DNA of 49,636 bases from Planctomycetota bacterium. Lineage in GTDB: Bacteria > Planctomycetota > Planctomycetia > Pirellulales > JADFKK01. Below the pieces are notes generated by a model, which saw only the letters and a program-made list of their open reading frames with translations, searched no databases and had not been told where the DNA came from. This document shows, one piece after another, positions 7,647-16,842 of the stretch. Within the stretch, counting starts at the first letter, position 1, and each line of letters starts with the position of its first letter. The translations under genes were made by a program, and so were the position numbers. The stretch lies in NCBI GenBank assembly GCA_022564995.1, contig JADFKK010000012.1:1-49636 (forward strand). The letters run 5' to 3'.

Positions 7647-10082
7647 TTACTTCCCCGCCGTTGTTGGTTTCCGCGGCGTATGCCAAAACGATTTCCAATA
7701 CGCTGCGTCGGTGGCGTAGACGTCGACAGGTTCATCTTTGCCCAGCTCTTTCGTTAAGGCACCGAACCGCTGCATCTCGCGAACGTAATGCTCGTTCGGC
7801 CGATAACGGGGCATGTCGAATCGCTTCTGCTTCTTCAGTTGCTCAGCGGCGGTCTCGATCGTGCCGAGCAGTTCCAGATAATCGGGGTCCTTTGTGCTGG
7901 CGAAAACCTGGCCCTGGCAGAGCCCCAGACCGCCGGCTTCTTTGGCGAGCGGCGCGCGAACGATCAGCGACTTGTCCGGCCGCGAGAGGTTACAGCGCGA
8001 CTGCGGCACCAAGGGATGTTGCCACGTCGCGCTGCTCAGATAGCTCGGAATCCCGCCTTGCTTCGGTCCAAAGTGAACGTGGAAATCGCGGTAATGAATG
8101 TGTGGTCGGACGATCGGCCGCACCGAGTGACAACTGCCGCAGCGGCGCTGCATCGTCGCCAGCGGGAATTCGACCGGAGAGGTGCCGCTTCCCAACGCCG
8201 CGTAGGTTCCGGGATACGTCGCGCTGGTGTCGATCCACAGGCGAATCGTTTTGTGCTCCCGCTGCGATAGCTTAACGCCGTAGTGGCTGCCGTCGATGAG
8301 CTTCATCAGCCGGCTGGCCGAGCTGCCGATGGTCCGCGGCGGCCGCTGCGAATACGGCTTGTTGCGGCCGTCGGCGAACAGGCCACGCTTGACCATCGTC
8401 CAATAACTGACCGAGAACATCGGCGTGTGATCGCCCGTCAACTCCACGCCGCCCTCGCGGAGGTCCGCGTCGTGGCAGCGGACGCAGTGTCGATCCAAAA
8501 TCGGCTGCACGTCCCGCGGGTAATCAATCACGTCGGGCACGTCGTCGATGGCCGCAATCACGCTGGGCGGTCGCCGCAGAGCCGCCAATCCGCGTGATAA
8601 ACCGGAGGTCTTGGAACGCTGCTCGTGGCAGCCGACACAACTACTCCGCTCGCCCGGCTGAACGGTCACAAAGCTCTGCATCCGCTTGACCGACAGATCG
8701 TCTTTGTCGAGCGCCACCATAAACAGCGAGCGCAGCGCGGGCACTTTCAAATAGGCCGACCCATCCGGCTCGACGGGCACCGTGCCGAGGATTCTCGCCA
8801 AGGTGAACGTGCCGCCGATGCTCAAGGGGTCTTGCCCGCCGGAGAAATTGACCGGCTTGGGCAGTTGTTCGAGCACCAGCAGCTTCTTGATCTCGCCGCG
8901 TTTGACGCCCACCATGCCGCGGCCCTCGTAGATGTCGGCCAGCACCAACTCGCCCGTTTTCTTCGAGAGATCGGTCCGGTTGGAGATCACCCGCTCGCGC
9001 GGTCGCGCGACCAGCGGTCGCGGTTCGTGCGATTCCATCGGCCCGTCGGCGGCCGATCGCTTGTAGACCAATTCGGTGTTTCCCTTGCCGTCCATCACGG
9101 AAATCCCGCTGCGGTCGGCGACCAGAAAACACTCCTCCGAGATCGCATACGGATCGCGAAACAACTGCTTGCTGATCCGCTTCGTGCTGGCCAGCACGTC
9201 GGGGCCGGCGTTCGGTCGGACGACCGTCACGTAGCCCAAGTGTTCCGGCATGCCGTGGCCGGGCGAGAACGAGGCGACCACCTTGTCGGTCCCGGGAATC
9301 GGTTTGGCGTCGAGCATGGCCACGCCGCCGCGTTCGTTCCCGTAATAGACCATCTGGCTGGTGCCATCGGGATTAACCGTCCAAAGATGATGAAAGTGAA
9401 CCTGAGAGCGGTCGACGTATTCCCAGCGCATGTAAAGCACTCGACCGTCGGGCAGCATCCAGGGCGTGTTGTCGTGGTCGTTGTTGCTGGAGATCAGCCG
9501 AATGTTCTTGCCGTCGCCGTCGCAGCGATACAACGTCGTGACGCGGCTGATCCAGCAATTGACCACGCGCTGGCAGCGGCTCGATCCGAACATGATGCCG
9601 CCGTCGGGCAGATAGGTCGGCTCGATGTCGTCATCCGGCCCGTCGGTAAGCTGCGTTAGGCCGGTCCCATCGACGTTGATTTCGTACAGATGGTAGGTTT
9701 TCGTGCCGCCCTTGCGATACGAAAAGAGGATCTTCTTGGCGTCGTAATGGACCTGCGGATCGCGGACTCCGCCCTTGGCGTCGTCGAGCAAGACCTTCAG
9801 CTTGCCGCTGCGCAGATTCAAGCGACACAGCCGGCCGCCCTCGCCGAAGCCCATCCGCGCGGGCTCATTGCAGTAATAGCCGAAGTTCACATACCAGTGA
9901 TCTTTGCCGGAAACCCGCTGGGCGAAGACAATCTCTTCGACGCCTTTGAGCGGTCCGGCAAGTAATGGTCGCAGCACGTCGCCAGCCTCAGCCCGTGCCA
10001 ACGGTGTGACGGCCGCGGCAAGCAAAGTCGAACAGGCCAGCACACAGGCCGGGACAAGCTGTCGAAATAGGGGAGTGTTCAT
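7647..10082 (-). CDS. HzsA-related tri-heme cytochrome, paralog 2
   Basis: 811 residues from ATG 10082, preceded by a strong AGGAGG 8 nt upstream. Signal peptide about residues 1-31, propeller about 45-420, CxxCH sites C482-H486, C533-H537 and C648-H652. It is closely related to paralog 1, sharing long identical stretches such as NNDHDNTPW and DLSVKRM, but carries an extra ~25-residue His-rich insert after the third heme motif (HIHYRDFHVHFG). The sequence SSRC...VNC (Cys170, Cys176) and His203 in the propeller are conserved with paralog 1. It is likely the first gene of a minus-strand unit with paralog 1, with the repeat element in between. It diverges from paralog 3 across 252 bp. Role unknown; periplasmic heme protein inferred. 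Confidence 0.88.
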   Translation of the reverse strand: MNTPLFRQLVPACVLACSTLLAAAVTPLARAEAGDVLRPLLAGPLKGVEEIVFAQRVSGKDHWYVNFGYYCNEPARMGFGEGGRLCRLNLRSGKLKVLLDDAKGGVRDPQVHYDAKKILFSYRKGGTKTYHLYEINVDGTGLTQLTDGPDDDIEPTYLPDGGIMFGSSRCQRVVNCWISRVTTLYRCDGDGKNIRLISSNNDHDNTPWMLPDGRVLYMRWEYVDRSQVHFHHLWTVNPDGTSQMVYYGNERGGVAMLDAKPIPGTDKVVASFSPGHGMPEHLGYVTVVRPNAGPDVLASTKRISKQLFRDPYAISEECFLVADRSGISVMDGKGNTELVYKRSAADGPMESHEPRPLVARPRERVISNRTDLSKKTGELVLADIYEGRGMVGVKRGEIKKLLVLEQLPKPVNFSGGQDPLSIGGTFTLARILGTVPVEPDGSAYLKVPALRSLFMVALDKDDLSVKRMQSFVTVQPGERSSCVGCHEQRSKTSGLSRGLAALRRPPSVIAAIDDVPDVIDYPRDVQPILDRHCVRCHDADLREGGVELTGDHTPMFSVSYWTMVKRGLFADGRNKPYSQRPPRTIGSSASRLMKLIDGSHYGVKLSQREHKTIRLWIDTSATYPGTYAALGSGTSPVEFPLATMQRRCGSCHSVRPIVRPHIHYRDFHVHFGPKQGGIPSYLSSATWQHPLVPQSRCNLSRPDKSLIVRAPLAKEAGGLGLCQGQVFASTKDPDYLELLGTIETAAEQLKKQKRFDMPRYRPNEHYVREMQRFGALTKELGKDEPVDVYATDAAYWKSFWHTPRKPTTAGK

Positions 10083-10212
10083 GGGAGGAACCTCCTAATC
10101 CGGGTGGTTATTTGTCTCGAGGCGATCGTCGTAACTCACCTGTACGACGGACTTTTCATCGGCGGTGCTGCATTCTTTGTAGATCGGCGGTTGGCAGCGA
10201 CGACTAAAGTAG

Positions 10213-10242
10213 TTAGACTGAGTGCAGATTATAGTATATGAT
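10213..10242 (+). promoter_or_regulatory. Possible promoter for the plus-strand HzsA-like genes
   Basis: TTAGAC (10213-10218) and TATGAT (10237-10242) with an 18-bp spacer lie in the 252-bp divergent intergenic region, about 93 bp before the start at 10335. This is the only AT-rich stretch there. Assignment rests on similarity to sigma-70 boxes only. Confidence 0.3.
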
Positions 10243-10334
10243 CGTGGCGATGCCTAGAGGCGTTCCGACGGATCGGCGGCGGGAATCGGGAATCGATCCA
10301 ACCGTCGCGCCCGACGACGGGAGAAGGAGTCATC

Positions 10335-12893
10335 ATGCACAACATGCAACATGGGAGTGGCGAACAACTTATGGCTGATCGACGGTGCGGCCAACGCAGT
10401 CCAGCGGTCCGCGAGCCGCTCCGGTGGTGTGCTGCCGTGCTGCTCGTTTTCTTGGTTGGTGCGCCGAAAATCATCGCAGCCCCGGCCGCGACGCCAACGC
10501 CCGCCGGCGCCCTGCGAGCAGCAATCGTCGATCTAAGTATTACGTTCGGCGATCGTTACCCCGACGGAAAAACATATCTGGCGAGGCTGGACGCCCTGGC
10601 ACGCCGCATCGACAAGTCCGGCCCCACCGACGCATCGCGACGCGAACTGGAGACATTGCGGCGCGAGGCATTGCTCGCCAACCCGCTGGTTCGAGATCAG
10701 CCGATCTTGTTTGTCGCGCGGCCTCAGTACAGGCCCGACCACCACAACACGGCCACGATGTTTCAGACCGGCGAGATCAACACCGGCAGCTTCCGCGGCG
10801 GCGCAGCGCTCAAAACGATCGACTTCGGCCGCGGCGGCAAGGTCACCACGCTGCTTGACGTGCCCGAGGGAATCGTCCGCGATCCGGACGTTCATTTTGA
10901 TGGTAAGCGAGTGCTCATTGCCCTGCGCCACAATCGCGACGACGACTATCACCTCTACGAGATCAACGCCGACGGCGGCGAGTTGCGGCAGATCACATTC
11001 GGCGCAGGCCTGTCCGACATCGATCCGATCTATCTGCCCGGCGGGAAGATTGTCTTCAGTTCCACGCGCGAGCCGAAGTATTGTCAGTGTAACCGCCACA
11101 TCATGTGCAATCTGTTTCTGACCGACAGCAACGGAAAACAGATCGAGCAGATCGGCCACAGCACGCTGCATGAGGGACACGCCTCGCTGCTCGACGACGG
11201 GCGGGTGATTTACGATCGTTGGGAATACGTCGATCGCAATTTCGGCGACGCCCAAGGGCTGTGGGCGGTCAATCCCGACGGCACGAATCACGCCATCGCT
11301 TACGGTAACGCCACGCGTTCGCCCGGCGGCGTGCTCGACGCGCGGGCCATTCCCGGCACCGAGCTGATCGTGGCCACGTTTTCTTCCTGCCACGACCGGC
11401 CGTGGGGCGCCTTGGCGGTAATCGATCCGCGAAAAGGAACCGACGGAGAGCCGCCGGTCGTGCGGATCTGGCCGGCCAGCGCTCGGGATCTGATCGATAA
11501 GGGAAACTACGACACGTTCAAGCGCGTCTCGCCAAAGTACGAAGACCCCTTTCCGCTCTCGGAGCGATATTTTCTCTGCTCGCGAACGGTGGGCAAAGGT
11601 GAACTGGTGGGGATTTACCTGCTGGACGTGTTCGGTAACGAAATCCTGCTACACAGCGAAGGCGCGGGCTGTTTCGACCCGATGCCTTTGGCCGCCCGCC
11701 TCACGCCACCGGCGATTCGCTCGCGGGTTAAGCCGGACAGCCGCGTCGGTTATTTCTACGTGGCCGACGTCTACAGGGGCTCGGGCATGAACAAGATTGA
11801 GCGTGGCACGGTCAAGTCGCTGCGGATTGTCGAGGTGCCCGAGAAACGTCACTGGACGCAGCAGGCCTGGATGGGAAGTGGCACTCAGGCGCCGGGCATG
11901 GCGTACGACGATTTTAACAACAAGCAGATTATCGGCACCGTGCCGGTCGAGCGCGACGGCAGCGTTTACTTCTCGGTGCCGGCCGACACGTTCGTTTATT
12001 TCCAGCTCCTCGACGAGCGGGGCATGATGGTCCAGTCGATGCGCAGCGGCACGATCGTTCGTCCCGGCGAAACGGTCGGCTGCGTCGGCTGTCACGAGAA
12101 GCAGCAGCAGACGGTCGGCCGCGACGGGCCGCTGCTGGCAATGTCGCGACCGCCGAGTGAGCCGGCGGAGTGGTACGGCCCGCCGCGCAAATTCAGTTAC
12201 ACGCAAGAGGTTCAGCCGGCTTTCGACAAACATTGCGTGAGCTGCCATGACTACGGCAAGCCGGCCGGCGAGAAGCTCAATCTGGCCGGCGACCTGGGGT
12301 TGATCTTCAATACGTCGTATTCGCAGCTTCGCGGGAAAAACTATGTTCGCGTCGTCGGCGCCGGGCCGGCCAACGTGCTGGAGCCGAAGAGCTGGGGTTC
12401 GCACGCCAGCCCTCTGGCAAAGGTACTCGCCAAGGGACACGGCGATGCGAAGATCGACCGACAGGTCAAGCTCGACCGCGAGAGCTTCGACCGCATCGTG
12501 ACTTGGATCGATATCAACGCGCCGTATTACCCCGACTACGCCAGTGCCTATCGCAACCATCGCTACGGCCGCTCGCCGCTCGATCCGCGCCAACTCGGCC
12601 GGCTCAGCCAGTTGACCGGTGAAAAGCTGACGGACCAAAGGCTTTCGGACCACATCAGCTTCACGCGGCCGGAGCTGAGCCCTTGCCTGACGCCGCTGGC
12701 GAAGAAAAACGAAGCGGCATACCGAGAGGCGTTGGCGATCATTCAGGCCGGCAAGAAGATGCTCGAAGAGCGGCCGCGGGCCGACATGCCGGGCTTTCAG
12801 TACATCGGCGTCGAGGCCGAGCGTGAGGAGCGATATCGGGCGTATCAGGAGAGCGGCGGCGCAGGGAAGAGGAAGGACGCGACGCGGGAGTGA
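10335..12893 (+). CDS. HzsA-related di-heme cytochrome, paralog 3
   Basis: 852 residues from ATG 10335 (GAGAAGGAG 5-6 nt upstream). A membrane-targeting segment lies at about residues 31-48. An N-terminal helical region (LRAAIVDLSITFGDRYPDGKTYLARLDAL) is shared with paralog 4 and absent from 1 and 2. The propeller spans about 120-500 and has an unusual Cys/His cluster (YCQCNRHIMC, residues 249-258). Heme motifs are C583-H587 and C634-H638; there is no third heme. The C-terminal region ends with a basic tail. It lies upstream of paralog 4 in the same direction (126 bp apart, with a hairpin between). Its position opposite to paralog 2 suggests shared regulation of the cluster. Function unknown. 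Confidence 0.87.
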   Translation: MHNMQHGSGEQLMADRRCGQRSPAVREPLRWCAAVLLVFLVGAPKIIAAPAATPTPAGALRAAIVDLSITFGDRYPDGKTYLARLDALARRIDKSGPTDASRRELETLRREALLANPLVRDQPILFVARPQYRPDHHNTATMFQTGEINTGSFRGGAALKTIDFGRGGKVTTLLDVPEGIVRDPDVHFDGKRVLIALRHNRDDDYHLYEINADGGELRQITFGAGLSDIDPIYLPGGKIVFSSTREPKYCQCNRHIMCNLFLTDSNGKQIEQIGHSTLHEGHASLLDDGRVIYDRWEYVDRNFGDAQGLWAVNPDGTNHAIAYGNATRSPGGVLDARAIPGTELIVATFSSCHDRPWGALAVIDPRKGTDGEPPVVRIWPASARDLIDKGNYDTFKRVSPKYEDPFPLSERYFLCSRTVGKGELVGIYLLDVFGNEILLHSEGAGCFDPMPLAARLTPPAIRSRVKPDSRVGYFYVADVYRGSGMNKIERGTVKSLRIVEVPEKRHWTQQAWMGSGTQAPGMAYDDFNNKQIIGTVPVERDGSVYFSVPADTFVYFQLLDERGMMVQSMRSGTIVRPGETVGCVGCHEKQQQTVGRDGPLLAMSRPPSEPAEWYGPPRKFSYTQEVQPAFDKHCVSCHDYGKPAGEKLNLAGDLGLIFNTSYSQLRGKNYVRVVGAGPANVLEPKSWGSHASPLAKVLAKGHGDAKIDRQVKLDRESFDRIVTWIDINAPYYPDYASAYRNHRYGRSPLDPRQLGRLSQLTGEKLTDQRLSDHISFTRPELSPCLTPLAKKNEAAYREALAIIQAGKKMLEERPRADMPGFQYIGVEAEREERYRAYQESGGAGKRKDATRE

Positions 12894-12902
12894 GAATCCC
12901 AA

Positions 12903-12964
12903 CCCGAAGCGTGAGCGAGGGATATCGAGGAAACTCGTATGTCATTCCTCGCTCACGCTTCGGG
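12903..12964. repeat. 18-bp stem inverted repeat (CCCGAAGCGTGAGCGAGG family)
   Basis: CCCGAAGCGTGAGCGAGG (12903-12920) pairs perfectly with 12947-12964 across a 26-nt loop. It sits between the stop of paralog 3 and the start of paralog 4. This motif type is common in planctomycete intergenic DNA; it could act as a terminator or mRNA stabiliser. Confidence 0.75.
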
Positions 12965-13019
12965 CTATGATTCGCTCGCGAACGATTTCGACAACAAAAC
13001 TCCACCGGAGATTGGACCT

Positions 13020-16000
13020 ATGACTTCGTCATCAAGACGCTTTGCGATCGTCGCGCTGTGGTTGGTCATCGTGTCGACCAACGCGATGGCCGAGGAAAAG
13101 TCCTCGCCGTCCGCGCCGCCGGACGTGAACTTCCGGGCGCTGCGCCGGGCGATCGAGGATCTGAGCCAAACGCACGGCACCGCCTACCCCAACGGCAAGC
13201 GTTATCTAGCGAGGCTGGCGACCATCGAAAAGGCATGGCCCCAGATCACCGCCGGGCTCAAGAGGAACAATCCGCAAGCCAAGCGGCAGGTGGCGGAACT
13301 GGCAGTCCTGCAAGGTAAGGCCTTGCTGGCCAATCCGCTGCTCGACTTCGACAAGCTGCTGCTCGTGCAGCGCGGCGCCAAGGCGCCCGCCCTGGGGCTA
13401 CCGAGAAACTGGCAGAGCAATTCCAGCCTGCGCAAGACGGGCTACGACGACCAAATCGTGACGCTCTCTCCGATCAACCCGAACGGCAAGTTGGCCCTGG
13501 TGTTCAAGCCCTCTGGCGGCCGATTCGTCGGCGACGTTGATTTGCATTTCGACGGCGATCGCATGTTGTTTTCCATGCCTGGCAAAAACGGCCGTTGGCA
13601 GGTGTTCGAGATCCGCACCGACGGCACGGGCCTGCAACAACTCACCGGCGAGCAGCCGGACGTCGACAGCTACGACGCTTGCTATCTGCCCAGCGGCAAG
13701 ATCGTCTTCACGTCGACCGCCTGCTTCATCGGGGTGCCGTGTGTTTACGGAAACTCGCATGTGGCCACGCTGTATTTGATGGACGGCGGTGGCAAGAACA
13801 TAAGGCAGCTTGGCTTCGACCAGGAACACGACTGGTGTCCGACCGTGCTGAACGATGGCCGCGTGCTGTACACGCGATGGGAATATACCGACGCGCCGCA
13901 CTCCAACAGCCGACTGCTGTTCCAGATGAACCCCGACGGCACCGAGCAGCGGGCCTATTACGGCGGCAGTTCGTACTGGCCAAATTCGTTTTTCTACACG
14001 CGGCCGGTGCCGGGGCACGCCAGCAAGGTTGTCGGCGTCATCGGCGGGCATCACGACAATCCGCGGATGGGCGAGCTGATCGTGTTCGACATGGCCCGCG
14101 GACGCCAGGAAGCCGACGGGGCCGTGCAGCGCATCCCGGGCAGCGGACAGCGGGTCAAACCGATCATTCGCGACGGGTTGACGAAGAGCAGTTGGCCGAA
14201 GTTTTTGCACCCGTTTCCACTGGACGAGAAATACTTTCTGGTTTCGTGCAAGCCGACGCCGCAATCGTTATGGGGCGTTTATCTGGTCGACGTGTTCGAC
14301 AACATCACGCTCGTGAAAGAGACGCCCGGTTATGCGCTGCTGGAGCCGATCGCGCTGCGCAAGAGCAAGGCCCCGCCGATCATCGCCGACAAGGTCGACC
14401 TGGCCAGCAAGACCGCCACGATCTACATCGCCGACATTTACGCCGGCGACGGGCTCAAGGGTATTCCCCGCGGAACGGTCAAGAAGCTGCGGCTGCTGAC
14501 GTATCATTTCGCCTACCAGAACATGGGCGGGCTGCTGGGCATTATTGGCATGGACGGCCCCTGGGACATCAAGCGCGTGATCGGCACGGTGCCGGTCCAC
14601 GAAGACGGCTCGGCCAAGTTTTTGGTGCCGGCCAACACGCCGATTTCCTTGCAGCCGCTCGACGCGGAGGGCAAGGCCCTGCAATTGATGCGAAGCTGGA
14701 CCACCGCCATGCCGGGCGAATCGGTTTCTTGCGCCGGCTGTCATCAGTCGCAGAAAGCGGCGCCGCGGCATTCACAAACGATGGCCCAAACGAAGCCGGC
14801 CAGTCGGATCGAGCCGTGGTACGGACCGACCCGCGGCTTCAGCTACCCGCGCGAAGTGCAGCCGGTCATCGACCGTCACTGCGTCAAGTGTCACGACGGA
14901 AAGCCGCGGGCGGACGGCAGCAAGATCGCCGACCTGCGCGGCACGGTCAAGATCAGCGACTGGCGCTCGGTCACGCCGGGTAACGGAGGTTACAGCGGCG
15001 CGGCCGGTAAGTTTTCGGTCGGCTATGCCGAGCTGCATCGCTTCGTGCGGCGGCCGGGCATCGAAAGCGATTATCACGTGCTGGAGCCGATGGAGTTTCA
15101 CGCCGACACAACCCAGCTCGTGCAGATGCTCAAGAAGGGACATCACGGCGTGAAGCTCGACGCGGAATCTTGGGACCGGTTGATCACCTGGATCGATCTG
15201 AACTGCCCCTATCACGGCACCTGGGGCGAGGAGTTGGATAAGCCCGGCCCTCAGCGCGAGCGGCGGCGCGAATTGCTCAAACTGTATGGTGGCGTCGATG
15301 ACGATCCCGAAGCCGTTCCGAAAACGGCGACGCTGCGCGCCAAGGCCGTTGCCACGGTGTCCGTACCGACGCCCAAAGCCACGAATGTCACGTGTCCCGG
15401 TTGGCCGTTCGACGCGCAGGAAGCCGGCCAGCGGCAGCAAGCCGCCGGAGCGTCGGCACAACTACAAATCGACCTGGGCGGTGGCATCTCGCTGCCGCTG
15501 GCGCTCATCCCCGCCGGCCAGTTCGTGATGGGCGGTGTCGATGGTGCGGCCGACGAGCGTCCGCAATCGCGAGTGAAGATCGAATCGCCGTTCTGGATCG
15601 GCACTTGTGAGGTCACCAACGCGCAATTCGCCCAGTTCGACCCCCAGCACGACAGCCGGGTGGAGTCGAAAAACACGTATCAATTCGGCATTCACGGCTA
15701 TCCGGTCAACCGACCCGAGCAGCCGGTGGTGCGCGTGACCTGGAACGAGGCGACGGCGTATTGCCAGTGGCTGAGCAAGAAGACGGGCCGCAAGTTCTCG
15801 CTGCCCACGGAGGCGCAGTGGGAATATGCCTGTCGGGCCGGCACGTCGACGCCGATGTTCTACGGACAAACGAGCACAGACTTTTCCCACTTCGCCAACA
15901 TGGCCGACGCCAAGCTGACCGAATTCGCCAGCAATCCGTACACGGTCGACTCGCCGCTGAAGAATCCCACCAAGTACGATGACTGGATTCCCAAGGACTC

Positions 16001-16334
16001 TCGCTTCAACGACGGCGCGCTGCTTTCGGTCCAGCCCGGCAAGTATCGGGCGAATTCTTGGGGGCTGTTTGACATGCACGGCAACGTGAGCGAGTGGACG
16101 CGGACGACCTACCAATCGTATCCCTACGATTCCGCCGACGGGCGCGACGAGCTATCGACCACCGGCCGCAAAGCCGTTCGCGGTGGCTCCTGGCGCGACC
16201 GACCGCAGCGCTGCACTTCGAGCTTTCGCCTCAGCTACCAGCCTTATCAACGAGTCTACAACGTCGGCTTCCGCGTCGTCTGCGATGGTTCGACCGACAC
16301 TTCAACAGACGTTCAGAAGAAGGGAGATGAATGA
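13020..16334 (+). CDS. HzsA-related di-heme cytochrome fused to an FGE/SUMF1-like domain, paralog 4
   Basis: 1104 residues from ATG 13020. This start follows GGAG and gives a clean signal peptide (AIVALWLVIVSTNAMAEE); an in-frame upstream ATG at 12939 would begin inside the hairpin. Helical region about 35-110, propeller about 140-520, CxxCH at C571-H575 and C621-H625. Residues about 822-1090 form a formylglycine-generating-enzyme-like domain: LIPAGQFVMGG, FWIGTCEVTNAQFAQF, LPTEAQWEYACRAGT, GLFDMHGNVSEWT, VRGGSW, NVGFRVV. In true FGE two cysteines follow RGGS and bind copper; here the first position is Asp1060 and only Cys1065 remains, so formylglycine synthesis is unlikely. Such domains also serve in binding or as other oxygenases. 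Function of the fusion is unknown. Confidence 0.88.
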   Translation: MTSSSRRFAIVALWLVIVSTNAMAEEKSSPSAPPDVNFRALRRAIEDLSQTHGTAYPNGKRYLARLATIEKAWPQITAGLKRNNPQAKRQVAELAVLQGKALLANPLLDFDKLLLVQRGAKAPALGLPRNWQSNSSLRKTGYDDQIVTLSPINPNGKLALVFKPSGGRFVGDVDLHFDGDRMLFSMPGKNGRWQVFEIRTDGTGLQQLTGEQPDVDSYDACYLPSGKIVFTSTACFIGVPCVYGNSHVATLYLMDGGGKNIRQLGFDQEHDWCPTVLNDGRVLYTRWEYTDAPHSNSRLLFQMNPDGTEQRAYYGGSSYWPNSFFYTRPVPGHASKVVGVIGGHHDNPRMGELIVFDMARGRQEADGAVQRIPGSGQRVKPIIRDGLTKSSWPKFLHPFPLDEKYFLVSCKPTPQSLWGVYLVDVFDNITLVKETPGYALLEPIALRKSKAPPIIADKVDLASKTATIYIADIYAGDGLKGIPRGTVKKLRLLTYHFAYQNMGGLLGIIGMDGPWDIKRVIGTVPVHEDGSAKFLVPANTPISLQPLDAEGKALQLMRSWTTAMPGESVSCAGCHQSQKAAPRHSQTMAQTKPASRIEPWYGPTRGFSYPREVQPVIDRHCVKCHDGKPRADGSKIADLRGTVKISDWRSVTPGNGGYSGAAGKFSVGYAELHRFVRRPGIESDYHVLEPMEFHADTTQLVQMLKKGHHGVKLDAESWDRLITWIDLNCPYHGTWGEELDKPGPQRERRRELLKLYGGVDDDPEAVPKTATLRAKAVATVSVPTPKATNVTCPGWPFDAQEAGQRQQAAGASAQLQIDLGGGISLPLALIPAGQFVMGGVDGAADERPQSRVKIESPFWIGTCEVTNAQFAQFDPQHDSRVESKNTYQFGIHGYPVNRPEQPVVRVTWNEATAYCQWLSKKTGRKFSLPTEAQWEYACRAGTSTPMFYGQTSTDFSHFANMADAKLTEFASNPYTVDSPLKNPTKYDDWIPKDSRFNDGALLSVQPGKYRANSWGLFDMHGNVSEWTRTTYQSYPYDSADGRDELSTTGRKAVRGGSWRDRPQRCTSSFRLSYQPYQRVYNVGFRVVCDGSTDTSTDVQKKGDE

Positions 16335-16400
16335 GTAGTGGTTCACTGCACGACAACTGACAACGTCTTAAGACAGAGAGCTGGTTAGAACTTCCAACAT

Positions 16401-16526
16401 GGGAACCGCTAATCGACGCTGATAAACGCTAACAAGAAAGGGACGAGGTGAATCTAGGAGCCGCCGAAGAGTAACTTCATTCAGTTTCAGTTTATTAGCG
16501 TTTATCAGCGTCGATTAGCGGTTCCC
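16401..16526. repeat. 126-bp element with perfect 32-bp terminal inverted repeats
   Basis: 16401-16432 (GGGAACCGCTAATCGACGCT...) and 16495-16526 are exact reverse complements. The arms contain the alternating CGCTAATC / GCTGATAAACGC pattern. No ORF lies inside. It resembles a non-autonomous mobile repeat and lies just after the stop of paralog 4. Confidence 0.8.
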
Positions 16527-16555
16527 TACTTCAAACCCCATGATCGGTCAAATCA

Positions 16556-16784
16556 ATGAATTCCTACCAACGAGTCATTGCCGCCCTCGAGCGAAAACAA
16601 CCCGATCGAGTGCCGTTGTTCGAGTGCGTCATCGACGAAGGCGATCTGCGCCATCTGCCGCGACGGTTTTTTCAATCCCAGCTACCTGCGCGGGCAAGAA
16701 GTCTTCCTGCTGGACATGATCGTCGAGACGGGCGTCGACGCGATCAATCCGCTGGAACCGCCGGCCGGCATGGACATCGCAACT
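16556..16784 (+). pseudogene. Remnant of a uroporphyrinogen-decarboxylase-like (URO-D) gene
   Basis: The first frame starts MNSYQRVIAALERKQPDRVPLFE, a classic URO-D superfamily N-terminus. About 80 bp later a different frame continues with YLRGQEVFLLDMIVETGVDAINPLEPP and GMDIA, which reads as a downstream part of the same fold. A frameshift and a deletion separate the two, and nothing homologous follows. Such methyltransferase-like URO-D proteins are frequent in planctomycetes. Confidence 0.65.
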
Positions 16785-16842
16785 GCGACGATAATTGATC
16801 GAACGGGCCTTATCTTTTTTCGTGACCCTTGGAGAAATCGTC

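Noticed and set aside
4906..16334. Hydrazine synthase of a true anammox bacterium
   Set aside because: No beta/gamma subunits or hydrazine dehydrogenase, no Tyr at the proximal ligand position, and many divergent paralogs including fusions; homology in fold does not support this function.
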